The position numbers were made by a program, and so were the translations under genes. Source: Coriaria nepalensis (taxonomy: Eukaryota; Streptophyta; Magnoliopsida; Cucurbitales; Coriariaceae). Taken from it: a stretch of DNA of 64,000 nucleotides. The notes under the pieces are model-generated. The model was not told where the DNA came from and ran no database searches. It saw only the letters and a program-made list of their open reading frames with translations. Below, piece after piece: positions 25,741 through 38,227 of the stretch (positions are counted from its first letter, which is position 1; the number at the start of each line of letters is the position of its first letter). The stretch spans positions 29,518,642-29,582,641 of the forward strand of contig CP114483.1 in assembly GCA_027186245.1 (NCBI GenBank), read 5' to 3'.

Positions 25741-26339
25741 ATTTATAAGTAAAAATGTATTTAAAATATACTTATTAAAAAGAAAAAAGAAAAAAAAAAC
25801 CCTTAAAAAAAGTATTTATCTTAATGAGTATCAGTTTGATATTAATAAAAAATAAGTAGAAAAATATTTATTTAAAAAAAAAAATATTAAAGAGTTTTTT
25901 ATTAAAAACTCAACATTTATTTGATAGAAATAAGCACTTTTAAGTGCTTTTAAACATTCCCAAACGTCCTCCAAGCAATCATCAGAGGTCATGAAGGATT
26001 CTAATTTGGTCGACGATGCGAGAGTGAAGTGGAAGACTGTGATCAATCATTAGACTCTTTGATGAACAACATTTCAGTAGAAGGTCAATCCCTCGTTCCT
26101 ATCACTTCTTGATTAATGATTATGTTTGAATTCTACAATGAAGCCCATATCAAATTCCACGCTAATTATTTTGATTGAATGGTCTTTTTTGAGTAAGATC
26201 CAACGGATCTAGCAATTTTTTTTTCTTAGTGTTTTCTTTACAATAAACCAATCATGTTTTCTTAGGTGATAATTTAAAAAAACCTTTTTTTTTTGGATAC
26301 ATGTGTTACTAAACTCATTGTATAAGCACACGAAAAGAA
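25741..26339. other. Intergenic DNA upstream of the nitronate monooxygenase-like pseudogene
   Basis: AT-rich, with poly(A) runs near 25780-25800 and 25873-25885. No gene or clear promoter is seen. Confidence 0.4.
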
Positions 26340-28284
<1,945 letters not shown>

Positions 28285-28797
28285 TGTTTCATATTATAAT
28301 CAATTGTTCAATCGGGTCGAAAATATAGTTTTAGAATTTCAAATTTGGGTACTCAATAAATCTTATCCAACTTGTATTAATGTCACTAGATTCAAATTCA
28401 CGTTTGAAATTGTGAATCACGTTTGAAAAAAAAAAAAAGCAAAAAAATTATACTTCTATGGAGTTAGTCCACAATTTTTTTTAGGTGGACTAAGTACACC
28501 TAAAAATCTCTCTTTCAGAAAACAAGAAAAAAGGAAAGGAAAACTTTATTAGAGAACCTACAAAAATACAAAGGGTTGGGCCATTGATCAAAGACACAAT
28601 AATTTAGTTAAGATCAACTTTGAGATCATGAGTTCGAAACTTGAAGATACCATTTCTTGGGGTAAACCATCAGAGGATTATTGAGGATATTGCACGCATG
28701 TGTTTCCTTCGTGCATGCAGAATTTATGCATAGCACATGCACGCCGCACGATTCCATTCTTCCGATCGGCAACTAAGAAAGCTTTGCAGCTACAACA
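28285..28797. other. Spacer between the nitronate monooxygenase-like gene and the Copia nest
   Basis: Contains the presumed 3' UTR, a poly(A) run at about 28426-28437, and unrecognised sequence. No LTR matching the one at 33707-34339 was found here, so the outer Copia element lacks its 5' LTR. Confidence 0.45.
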
Positions 28798-28912
28798 ATG
28801 GCGGATAACTGTACTACTCAAACTGCTGGATACAAAACTACAGTCTCTGTTCCTCTAATTGATTTCCAGCATCCCTACTATCTTCATCCACTAGAAACTT
28901 CTAGACTTAATG

Positions 28913-29568
28913 TGTTTGAAGAAGTTGAAACCTTTCCTAATGAAAAAAGAAAAGTGATCAGGATCGATAGCTCGATGACTTGACAGGTTGATGAGTCAAT
29001 GACTCGATGGCTTTATGAGTCGATGGATTAATGGGTTGATAGGTCGACGGATCTATGGCTCGAAAGGTCGACGTATTCGATGGGTCAACGCCCTAGAAAG
29101 GTCGACATACTTAATGCATTGACCCTGACTTTAACAGAAATAACAGAAGTTGCAGTCTTTGATCCTTTTCCGGTCCCAGCAAGTTTGCAAGCTTATTAGA
29201 AGTGTGTTGGAGCATTTCATGGAAAAGTATATCCATTAGATATTATTTTGGTCAAAATTTCTATTTTGACAGCTTTACTAAATTTAGAATGTAAATCAGA
29301 AGTTATTTGTTTAGGTCTAAAGTAGCTGATTTGCTATATTTTCAGTAGACATTGGATCAATTAACATTTGTAATCATGCCTTAGATATTTTTAGTTTTCA
29401 ATTTATAATTGTTATTTAGTTAATCATATTCAATCAATAAAAACTAAGTTTCAGATTTCATCAAGCCTTTGTTGTTTTGTTTTCTCTATTTTTCCATTGT
29501 AGAATTGGTTGTTACTATTTTTTTAGTTCAATCCAACTCAAACCAACTCCAATCTTTAATTTTTCAAA
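28913..29568 (+). repeat. 5' LTR of the inner Copia element
   Basis: Begins TGTTTGAAGAAG and ends TTTTTCAAATA just before the primer-binding site. Its first third carries many short GTCGATGG-type repetitions. The left edge coincides with the point where the host gag reading breaks. A second possible LTR start, TGTTGGAGC at 29205, is discussed under rejected items. Confidence 0.75.
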
Positions 29569-29570
29569 TA

Positions 29571-29582
29571 TGGTATCAGAGC
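29571..29582 (+). other. Primer-binding site (initiator tRNA-Met)
   Basis: TGGTATCAGAGC, the classic sequence complementary to the 3' end of plant initiator tRNA-Met, lies immediately after the 5' LTR, as expected for a Copia element primed by that tRNA. Confidence 0.9.
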
Positions 29583-30500
29583 ACACGTTATAGCCATCCA
29601 ATTCTCATCAAACTAATATTCTAAAATACCTGTAAAACAGTTTTAATCCACAAAAAAAAAAAAAATAGCAAGCTAGATATGGCTACTATAAGGTTAAACT
29701 TGATTGGACCTGCAACATTTATTGGAGAAGGCTACCAGTTTTGGTCAGCAAAAATGATCATGTACTTGATGGCACTTGGTTTATAGGAGATAATGGATGA
29801 GAGGTATGAAGAACTTGATGAAGAAGTGGACTACATAGTCCAATAGATCAGAAAATAGAAAGTGAATAAGCATAACAACTACAAGGCTTTATCAACACTA
29901 CATTAAGCAATCAGTAATGGTAGGTTCACTCGAATCATAGGTGTAGAAGTTCCAAAAGAAGCTTGGGATCTCTTAAAAACAAAATTTCAAGGGACGGTAA
30001 GGGTGAGTACCATCAGGCTCCTTAATCTTAAGAGAGAGTTTGCAAGGCTCAAGATAAATGAAGGCGAATTGTCAATATGTATTCAGGCATATTGTTGCAA
30101 GTATCCAACCAAATGAAGTTACTTGGAGCATATGTAATTGAGAAGATGCTGGTTGAAAAGGTTTTGGTCAATGTATCAACCAAGTTTGATTCCAAGATCG
30201 ATGCAATTGAAAAAAGTAAAGATCTAGAGACCTAGACTCTGTCAGAGTTTACTAGTTCTCTTCAAGCAAAAGAGCAAGGGAATTCTAAGCTCAAAGAATG
30301 AGAGACAGAATGAGCTTAAATGGTAAAGAACAAAGGCAAACAGTGGAAGAATCAATTCACATATTCAGAAGGTTTTAGCAGCTATAGAGGAGCTTAGAAC
30401 TTAGAGAAGAAACAATCTCCTCCTTATAGCATATGCAAGAGGAAGAATCACATAGAGGAATTATTATTGGAAGGGAAAACCATAATGCAATTTTTGTAAA

Positions 30501-31022
30501 TTGTTTAGTCATGTTGAAAGGGATTGTAAAAGGAAACCAAGAAGCAATCCACAACCACAAAGAGCCAATGTAGTCGAAGAAGTTGAAGAGGAAGAACTGC
30601 TTCTTATGCCCACAAAATCTATCAAGAACAGATCAAGAGATGAATGGTTCATAAATAGTGGTTATACTAACCACAAAACTCATAATGAGAGTCTTTTCAA
30701 GGAGTTGAACAGAAGTTTCTCAACTATAATTATGGATGGAAATGGACAAGGAGTAAAAGCTCATGGAAAAGGAACCGTTTCTATTATACCCATAAAAGGC
30801 AACAAATTGATTGTCAATGTGTCTCTAGATCCTGACTCGAAGCATAACTTGCTAAGTGTTGGCCAGCTGATGAAGAATGGTTGCACCTTGCTGTTTAAAG
30901 ATGATCATTGTACCATCTTGAATGCAAGTAAGAAGCAAGTGGCGAAAGTTTTAGTAAGTCACAACAATTTTTATGTTCAGTGGAGTCATCAAGCGTTGAT
31001 TTGCAAGAGTGATGAGTTATGA
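30501..31022 (+). pseudogene. Inner Copia protease region
   Basis: After the zinc knuckle, the reading SRDEWFINSGYTNHKTHNE places Asn where Copia aspartic proteases have the catalytic Asp (normally a DSG triad). The rest of the fold is well kept: VKAHGKGTVSI, DPDSKHNLLSVGQLMKNGC and LLFKDDHC. The gag-pre-integrase domain begins just after the stop at 31020. The Asp-to-Asn change would abolish protease activity. Confidence 0.8.
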
Positions 31023-31459
31023 AAGTGGCATAAGAGGTTCAGCCATTTTGACCTCAAAGAAATACATAATTTGAGCTTAAAGACAATTATTGAAGATTTT
31101 CCTCAAATATAACCTTAAAAGCAAATCTGTCAAAACTGTCAAACTGTTAACTTGAGAAATTGAAGAGGAGTTCGTTTCTTAGAAATCAAACTTATAGGGC
31201 AGAAGAGAGACTTAAATTGATGCATTCAGATGTATGTGGACCAATGAAGGAGGAGCTGAAAATAATAAATAAGAATCACACTTGGATTATAGTTTGTAAA
31301 CGAGAAAAGTATGCAAAAGGTTTGATCAAGAAGTTTAAAATGAAAGGAAGCAAGCCAATGTCTACTCCCTTAGCTGCTAAAGAGAAGCTTGTGATAAGTA
31401 ATAGTTCTAAGTATTTTAGAAGAATGATGGGCGTCATTAGCAATGATTCCAAGGAGAAG

Positions 31460-32047
31460 TGTTTAAAGAAGATGAAACTTTTTCTAATGAAAAATGAAGA
31501 GTGATCAGGATCGATGGGTCGATGGGTAACGACAGTCGATAGCTCGAAGGGTTGACGTACTCGATGGATAGATGGGTCAACGCCCTTGAAGGGTCGACAT
31601 ACTCAATGCCTCAACCCCTGCTTTAACAGAAATAGCAGAAACTACAGTCTTTGATCCTTTTCTAACCCTAACAAGTTTTCAAGCTCATAAGAAGTGTGTT
31701 GGAGCATTTGGTGGAAGAATATATCTAATATATGTCATTTTGGTCAAAATATCCATTTTGAAAGCGTTACTAAACTTAGAATTCAAATCAGACAAATCAG
31801 AAGTTGTCTGATATATCTTCAGTGGCCTTAGGATCAATTAATGTTTATAATCATGTCTTAGATATTTTTAATTTTCAATTTATAATTGCTATTTAGTTAA
31901 TCATATTCAATCAATAAAAATTAAGTTTCAGATTTTATCAATCCTCTGATATTCTATTTTCTCTATCTTTCCGCTGTAGAATTGGTTGTTGTTGGTTTTT
32001 TAGTTCAATCTAACTCAAACCAACTCCAATCTTTAATTTTTCCAACC
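31460..32047 (+). repeat. 3' LTR of the inner Copia element
   Basis: Begins TGTTTAAAGAAG after a purine-rich AAGGAGAAG and ends TTTTTCCAAC. It pairs with 28913-29568 with many substitutions and some deletions (588 versus 656 bases). The outer gag resumes at its right edge. Confidence 0.75.
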
Positions 32048-33706
32048 TACTATTAGTCTCCCAACCACTTATAGAATCGCAGAATTACAATATTTAGAGT
32101 CGTGCAATGCTCATCACTCTAATGGCGAAAAATAAAATTGGCTTCGTTAATGCAAGGTTGGGATAGATGCAACGCCACAACGTTAAGCTAGATTATGAAA
32201 ATGGTTTCTAAAGAATTATATTTTGGAATCATATATTCTTCTTCCGCTTTGCTTGTTTGGAGAGTTCTAAAAGTAAGATTTGAGAAATCGAATGGAACCA
32301 ATACCCTTATATTACAAAGGAAAATTTATGTGACACAACAAGGATGCAACGATGTAGCTAGCTACTACAATCGGATGAAGGAGCTGTGAGAAGAACATTC
32401 TTTCTTAGTAGCTCTACTTGGTTGTTCTTACACAACTTCTACTACTTATCAACTCCATGACCAACAACAGAGGCTTGAATGGAATGAGGTTAATTATGCT
32501 GAGACATTTACACCAGTGGCCAGACTTGATACAATTAAGCTGATCATTGCATTGGCTACACGGAAGTCATGATCAATTCATTAGCCGGATGTGAAGTCAA
32601 CATTCTTGAATGAAAAGAGAAGAAGGAAAGGTGTTCATGCCGAAGAAATCTTTATATGGCCTGAAACAAGGTCTTAGAGCTTAGTATGGCAAGATAGATA
32701 CCTATCTGACCAATGTTGGTTTCAGTAGGAGTGAAAGTGATCCTACTCTCTATATCAAATAATCAGGTACATCCTTACTCATAATCTCTATATATATTGA
32801 TGATCTGCTTATAACTGGGAATGAGGTTGATCTAATCAAAGAATTCAAAAAAGAGATGAAAGCTGAATTTGCGATGACATACTTGGGGTTAATGAATTTC
32901 TTTTTGGGAATGAAAGTATTCCAATCTAAGAAAGGGGTATTTGTGTCTCAAGAAAAAAATGCTAAGAATCTGATGAAGAAATTCAACATGGAAAATTCAG
33001 AAGGAGTGATGGTTCAACAAGAGTTGATGAAATCTTATTCAGAAGTCTAATTGGAGGCTTAATGTACCTCACATCAATAAGACCAGACATCATGTACTAT
33101 CTCTATATCTTATCCAGGTTTATAAACAATCCTTCTCAGTTGCATATGGGGGCTGCTAAGAGAATACTCAAGTACCTTCATAGATCTCTTTCTCAGGGAA
33201 TTCTATATGAATGGAGAGAATTGAAACTAGAAGGATATGTGGACAGTGATTGGGCGGGCTCTCTTGATGATGGTAAGAGCACAAGTGGTTTTTTCTTCAC
33301 ACTTGGTTCGGGGATGTTTTGTTGGAGTTCCAAGAAGTAAAGTGTTGTGGCCCAATCAACAATTGAGGTTGAATATGTGATTGATGCTCATGAAACCAAT
33401 CAAGCCATTTGGATTAGAAAGATCCTTCTATAATTGAATTTCAATCCCAACACCTCTATTGTCATACATTGTGATAGCAAATCTACTATTGTAATATCTA
33501 AAAATCCAGTTTACTTTGGAAGAACAAAACATATTCTAGTAAAATTTGGTATTATAAGGGAAAGGGTGAAAAATAGGGAAGTGAGGTTAGTCCATTACAA
33601 ATCAGAAGAACAAAGTGCATATGGGTTTAGTAAGCTCCTAGCCACTGCCAAGTTTGAGCAATTTAAGTTTAAGATTGGAGTGATGAATAATTGTATCAAG
33701 GGGGAG

Positions 33707-34339
33707 TGTTTGAAGTTTTGATACTTCAACTCATCAATAGATGTGGAAAAAGTTGACTTTTTGTTGGTATATTTTTTTGGCGTTGACTCTTATTTTATTA
33801 GCTTCCCTACATCAATTGAATTATATGGGATTGATCGGATTAGAAAAACTGAAATCAGATCACAAGCAGGGCTCTTTGCTTTTAGTTGTTGCTGTGGGAG
33901 GTTGTTTGATGTTGGGCAACTCCAACAGTCATTTCTTGTGTTCGAGCAAGTTTGTTATGTTGATTGAATGTTGTTGAAGCTGCTGGTAAAGTTTGAAAGG
34001 CTTTAGAATTAGTTTTCACCTTTTTTGGTCAAGAATAATTTGGTTGTTGGCTTTTTCCAGTTTTTCTAGTTTTTCTTATACTTATTATATTTTTTATTGT
34101 AAGTAGTATTGGCATGGTAATAGGAAGCGTTGCTTCTGATTGAAGTGTGTCGATTTAATAGTTAACTATTTATATATATTGTTTCATATTTATTTATGTA
34201 TTTAGATTCTTAATTTTCTAATGAAATTTCAGATTGGAAAGTTTTCTAAAATTATTGTTCATTGTCTTTTCTTTTGTTCTCAAATCTATTCTTGAGGAAG
34301 GAGAAAGCAAGTCTAAATCATGTCTTTCATTTTCCAACA
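33707..34339 (+). repeat. 3' LTR of the outer Copia element
   Basis: Preceded by the polypurine tract AAGGGGGAG, it opens with TGTTTGAAGTTTTG and closes with TTTTCCAACA, giving TG...CA ends. The next base starts coding sequence of yet another Copia RT, which fixes the right edge. No 5' partner was found. Confidence 0.75.
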
Positions 34340-35431
34340 GCAAATGGCTATACATAAAAGGGGATTGATTACAATAAAACTTTTTTCCCAGTTGCAAAAA
34401 TGGTCACTGATTAGTTCTCTCTTTGGCAGCCATTAATGGTTGGGACTTGTTCTAAATGGACGTGCATAATGCCTTTCCACAAGGGCATTCGGCTTAAGAA
34501 GTATATATGCTTCTTTCTCCTGGCATCTCTGGCTCTTATAAAAGCGAAGTGCAAATTAAAGAAGTCTTTTTATGGGTTAAAGTAAGTATCAAGAAAGTGG
34601 ATAAAAAGATTACATCAACAATGTTACAGGCTGGTTTTCGCCGATCAAAATATGATTATAGTCCAGTTGTGAAACACGACTCAGGACACACTACCACACT
34701 ACCATCTATTTCTGCATTCTAAGTTCCTCATGAAGGACCTTGGATCTCTGAATTACATCTGAGGGATAGAAGTTGCTCGTTCTAAGCTTGGCATTTGCTT
34801 AAATCGACGAAAATATGTGCTTGAACTCCTCCATGATACTAGTCTGTCGGGCTGTAAACTCATATCCACCCCAATGGAACAACACATCAAACTGAAGGAT
34901 CTTGATGTTGCCTTCTCTTCCTCTGATGAGTTGCTAGATGACCCTCAGTCTTTTCAGCATTTGGTTCGTCGTCTAATATATCTCACGATGACCAGGCTGA
35001 ACATTACTTACGCAGTCCAAGTACTCAGCCAGTTCATACACAGTCTACGTGCGTCTCACTTGCTTGCTGCATATCGTGTCATATGCTATTTGAAAGGTTA
35101 TCTATGTCTTGATGTGTTCCTTTCTCCTGATTCTCCACAACAACTTGATGCCTTTTGTAGTAGTGATTGGGCATCCTGCCCCACCACAAGGCGTTCAACT
35201 TCTAGCGTTTGCATAAAGCTTGGTCATTCTCTCCTCTCATGGAAATCAAAGAAGCAATCAGCTGTTTCTCGTTCGTCAGCAGAGGCGAAGTACAGATCTA
35301 TGGCTACTGTGACATGCGAAATCGCTTGGATAAGGCAACTATTTACTGACTTGGGTTTTCCTTTCTCATCTCCTTCCACACTACATTGCGACAGCAAAGC
35401 AGTCATACACGTAAAAATTAAAATTAATTAA
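34340..35431 (+). pseudogene. Third Copia fragment (RT and RNase H) serving as target of the outer element
   Basis: Immediately after the outer 3' LTR the reading NGYT(stop)KGIDYNKTFFPVAKMV matches the Copia RT start, then SGCKLISTPME, LIYLTMTRLNITYAVQVLSQF, YLKGYLCLDV, CSSDWASCPTTRRSTSS and SRSSAEAKYRSMATVTCEIAW (34817-35431). The final 615 bases stay open, so decay is younger than in the neighbouring elements. LTRs are absent and the 5' half is missing. Confidence 0.82.
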
Positions 35432-35990
35432 TATATCGTAACTTCAGTGTATCTAAAAACTTTTCCATATTTATAATGGGTAAGAAGCATGGCCATCATG
35501 CCTGATCACGCAGAAAATATTAATGTCTTATTCGGTAGCCCCATTTGCATTCATTAATGCTTCTTGAAGGAAGTATTAAATGAATATTAACTCTTATTGA
35601 AGCTTCAAGATGGCTCCATATCATTATCAACAACCCCATTAAAGTTTGCCACTTGCAAAACATCTGTACACTATAAATTGTGAAGACAGAGATATTGTTG
35701 TTTTCCAATCGAACAATATGGACATGACAGCCACTTTAGACAAAAATTAAGACAATATCTTTAAAAGAAATTATACCTTATTTATAATTAAGGACAATAA
35801 ATTTTTACCCCCCTTACAAATTTTCTGGATCCGCTTCTTTTTGTACTTCATTGCTTTGATGAAAAATTTCAAATCAAACACAAAGAAAGTACAAAGCTAA
35901 ATTAAAAACCTGCAAAAAGAAATTAAAATATAGAAAATGCATGAAAACAGATGCATGCATATACAACAGCGCTAATAATTCAAGACCTCA
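35432..35990. other. Spacer and presumed UGT 3' region
   Basis: No gene is seen. The minus-strand 3' UTR of the glycosyltransferase should lie in 35700-35990. The sequence is A-rich with no clear polyadenylation signal singled out. Confidence 0.4.
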
Positions 35991-37720
35991 TCAAGTCCTC
36001 CTTGATAGAAGAACTTCATTAATCAACTTGTCCAAGTTGTGATAAGAAGAACCACCATATCCAGTAGCCTCTTCTCCAATTCTCTTCCACTCAATAGCCC
36101 TTCTCTTCATCTCTTTTCCCTTCTCCCCATCCATCAACTCTCTCACAAGCTTCTCCACCTCATCTCTCTTCACATCACTATCAATCTCCATTCCAATCCC
36201 CCAATCATTACAACTATACCAACAATTCGTTTGTTGCTCGGCGAAAAATGGCCACGAAATCACCGGAACTCCACCACTCAAAGTCTCCAACGTCGAATTC
36301 CACCCACTATGAGTTAAAAACCCTCCGATCGATGGGTGCTTCAACACCTCTTCCTGGTGGCACCAACTGGCTAACATGCCTCGATCTTTGGTTTCACAAA
36401 CGAACTCAGGGGGAAAAATGGCTGATTCACCCGCAACAAGATCGGGCCTTATGATCCATAGAAATGACTTCTGGCTGTTTGCTAAACCGAACGCGAATTC
36501 GACAAGTTGGTGAGTTGTCATTACAGTGATGCTACCGAAATTAACGTAAACAACCGAATTTGGTTCTTTTGAATTTAGCCAATCTAGGCATTCGGATTCT
36601 TCCTTCCATAGATTTGAATCCACCGATGCTAAGTTTCGGTCATCATTGATGTGATTAGTCATAAGTGTAAGTGGGCCAACTGTGTAGATCGGAGGAAGTA
36701 TGGTGGAGAGAGCTTGTAAAACATCTCTCTCTAAGGGCTCAAAGGTGTTGAGGATAATTGCTGAAGCTTTTTTAGCTCTTTCACCTTCGTGAATGACAAA
36801 TTTGATCATGAAGTCATCAACATCTGTAGTTCTCAAGAATGTTGGGAGATCTCGTAAACGGATATTCTTCATTCCCGGAATCCAGTCTTGAATAGATTCT
36901 AGGTATCCATTCGTCAAGTAGCCTGCATCTACAAACAAAGAAGAAAAAAGGTTAAATAACCGGAATACTACCGTAAGAGTATCCATGACAAGTGCTCTAA
37001 ACTCGAACACATAAGAAGTGACATAATGGGATCGACTTGGACACTGATCATAAGAACCATTTGAAAACGTAACAAACCATAAATACAAGTCAGGCAGACA
37101 AATAAACAGTAACTATTTATTGACAATCAAATCAGGCTTCTGTTAATTAATTTCATACCTTTTAGAGGTACTATGCCTCGTTGAACAAGATGAGGATACT
37201 GCATGTAACCCAAGAACCCACAAGCACTAGTAGTCCATAAGAAAGCAATAGGAACACCAATCTCTTCAGCTGCCTTCAAAGTAAACGACATAACACCGTC
37301 CGAAACAATACAACTAACCGGAGGAATCTTCATCTTTTTCCCATCGTCGCTATCACTAATAGAACCGCTGTTGTTGAGTATCGCAAGGAGGTTTCTAAAA
37401 GGCACCAACGCGGTACTGGTAGTGGATTCACAGAGAGATCGAATATCTTGAGTAATCTCAGCATCTGTTGGGGGAAGGCCATCCGGGATGGTTTCGAATC
37501 GAAAACCAGGCAAGCTGTCTAAAGCATGGGAGCCTCTAGACTTGAGCAGTCTCTTGTGGTTGTACTCTGTGTTGACAAAAGTTATGTAGAAGCCTTTGAC
37601 ATACAGTAGTTTTGCTAGTTTAAGCATTGGGTTTATGTGACCTTGTGCTGGAAATGGTATGCAAACTGCATGAGGTTTTTGATCAGCTACCGAAACTGCA
37701 ACCATCTTTTTCATTTTCAT
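35991..37720 (-). CDS. UDP-glycosyltransferase, UGT85 type
   Basis: Transfers sugar from a UDP-sugar to small lipophilic acceptors; a cytosolic family-1 glycosyltransferase. Two exons, 37720-37159 and 36928-35991, meet in phase 1 (G|AT gives Asp in LKDAGYLTNG) and encode 499 residues. The frame extends upstream only to a TTG, so the first ATG (37720) is taken; ATGs at 37714 and 37705 are alternatives. The catalytic His is in FPAQGHINPM (His28). IVSDGVMSF and the UGT85-like YLTNGYL follow. The PSPG box occupies about 376-419: WCHQEEVL...HPSIGGFLTHSGWNSTLE...PFFAEQQ. HSGWNS has Ser where most family members have Cys. The intron position after LK matches the usual UGT85A intron as I recall it. 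The acceptor substrate cannot be told. Confidence 0.93.
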
Positions 37721-37786
37721 ACGGAATTTGAAGAATTCCAAAATCTTACAAAAATGGGTGTTTGACGAGGAGGCGTATTATGTGTC

Positions 37787-37793
37787 TTTTATA
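37787..37793 (-). promoter_or_regulatory. UGT TATA box
   Basis: On the minus strand CTATAAAAG lies about 67 bases upstream of the chosen ATG, a good plant TATA box at a sensible distance. Confidence 0.65.
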
Positions 37794-37794
37794 G

Positions 37795-38192
37795 CAAAAG
37801 AGTTGAGCAAAATGTCAAATTCGCCCAACGTCATTTTTCCCAAACGTGAAAATCAATTAACAGGATGTAATAAGTACTAAGATGTAACCGCGGACGTAAC
37901 AGTTAGGGCATGTTTGATATTATTTTACGAGAATATTATAATAAAATTTAAAAATTATATTAAAAAAATTATATATAAACTAATTATTAAATTAATTTTC
38001 ATAAAAAACACACAACGGAATGAAATATTGATTATCCCCAAATATTTAGATTGATTCTTATCTAATTAAGAATATCAAGATACAAAATATAGAGCCGAGA
38101 TATTAAACAGATTACATATATATATATATATATATTTATTCTAGATCATAAATTTTAAATTTCTTCCCGTTCTAAACGAATTTTCTACATAT

Positions 38193-38227
<35 letters not shown>

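Larger units (their letters stand above)
28913..32047 (+). mobile_element. Inner Copia element inserted in the outer gag
   Basis: Flanked by direct repeats at 28913-29568 and 31460-32047. The interior begins with a primer-binding site and carries gag (WDLLKTKFQGTVRVSTIRLL near 29958), a knuckle (CNFCKLFSHVERDC), protease, the gag-pre-integrase region (KWHKRFSHFDL) and an integrase start (LMHSDVCGPM). It then jumps to scraps of RT/RNase H (FKMKGSKPMSTPLAAKEKL). The interior is only about 1.9 kb, so most of integrase and RT has been deleted. Gag also contains stops (for example after LMALGL). No target-site duplication is evident at the junctions. Confidence 0.82.
28798..34339 (+). mobile_element. 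Outer Copia element, 5'-truncated and interrupted by a second element
   Basis: The gag start (28798-28912, with HPYYLHPLETS) stops exactly where the inner LTR begins and resumes at about 32048 with LLLVSQPL, AKNKIGF and VWRVLKVRFEK. Near 32470 the gag text (DQQQRLEW) runs straight into RT (NEVNYAETFTPVARLDTIKL), so protease, integrase and the RT start are missing. RT and RNase H follow (IYIDDLLITGNE, YVDSDWAGS, HCDSKST). The polypurine tract at 33699-33706 and a single 3' LTR at 33707-34339 (TGTTTGAAG...TTTTCCAACA) close it. Stops scattered through pol make it inactive. Confidence 0.8.

Noticed and set aside
29205..29566. LTR start at TGTTGGAGC (29205 and 31697), giving LTRs of about 350 bases with TGTTGGA/TCCAAC ends
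   Set aside because: The sequence similarity between the two copies continues about 290 bases further left, exactly to the point where the host gag is broken (28913). The longer LTR therefore fits better, although the inner ends are attractive.
36039..36454. Plus-strand ORFs opposite the UGT (36039-36317 and 36248-36454)
   Set aside because: They are antisense to the conserved UGT exon 2 and are explained by its codon composition.
37721..37741. UGT start seven codons further upstream
   Set aside because: That codon is TTG, not ATG; the first in-frame ATG is at 37720.
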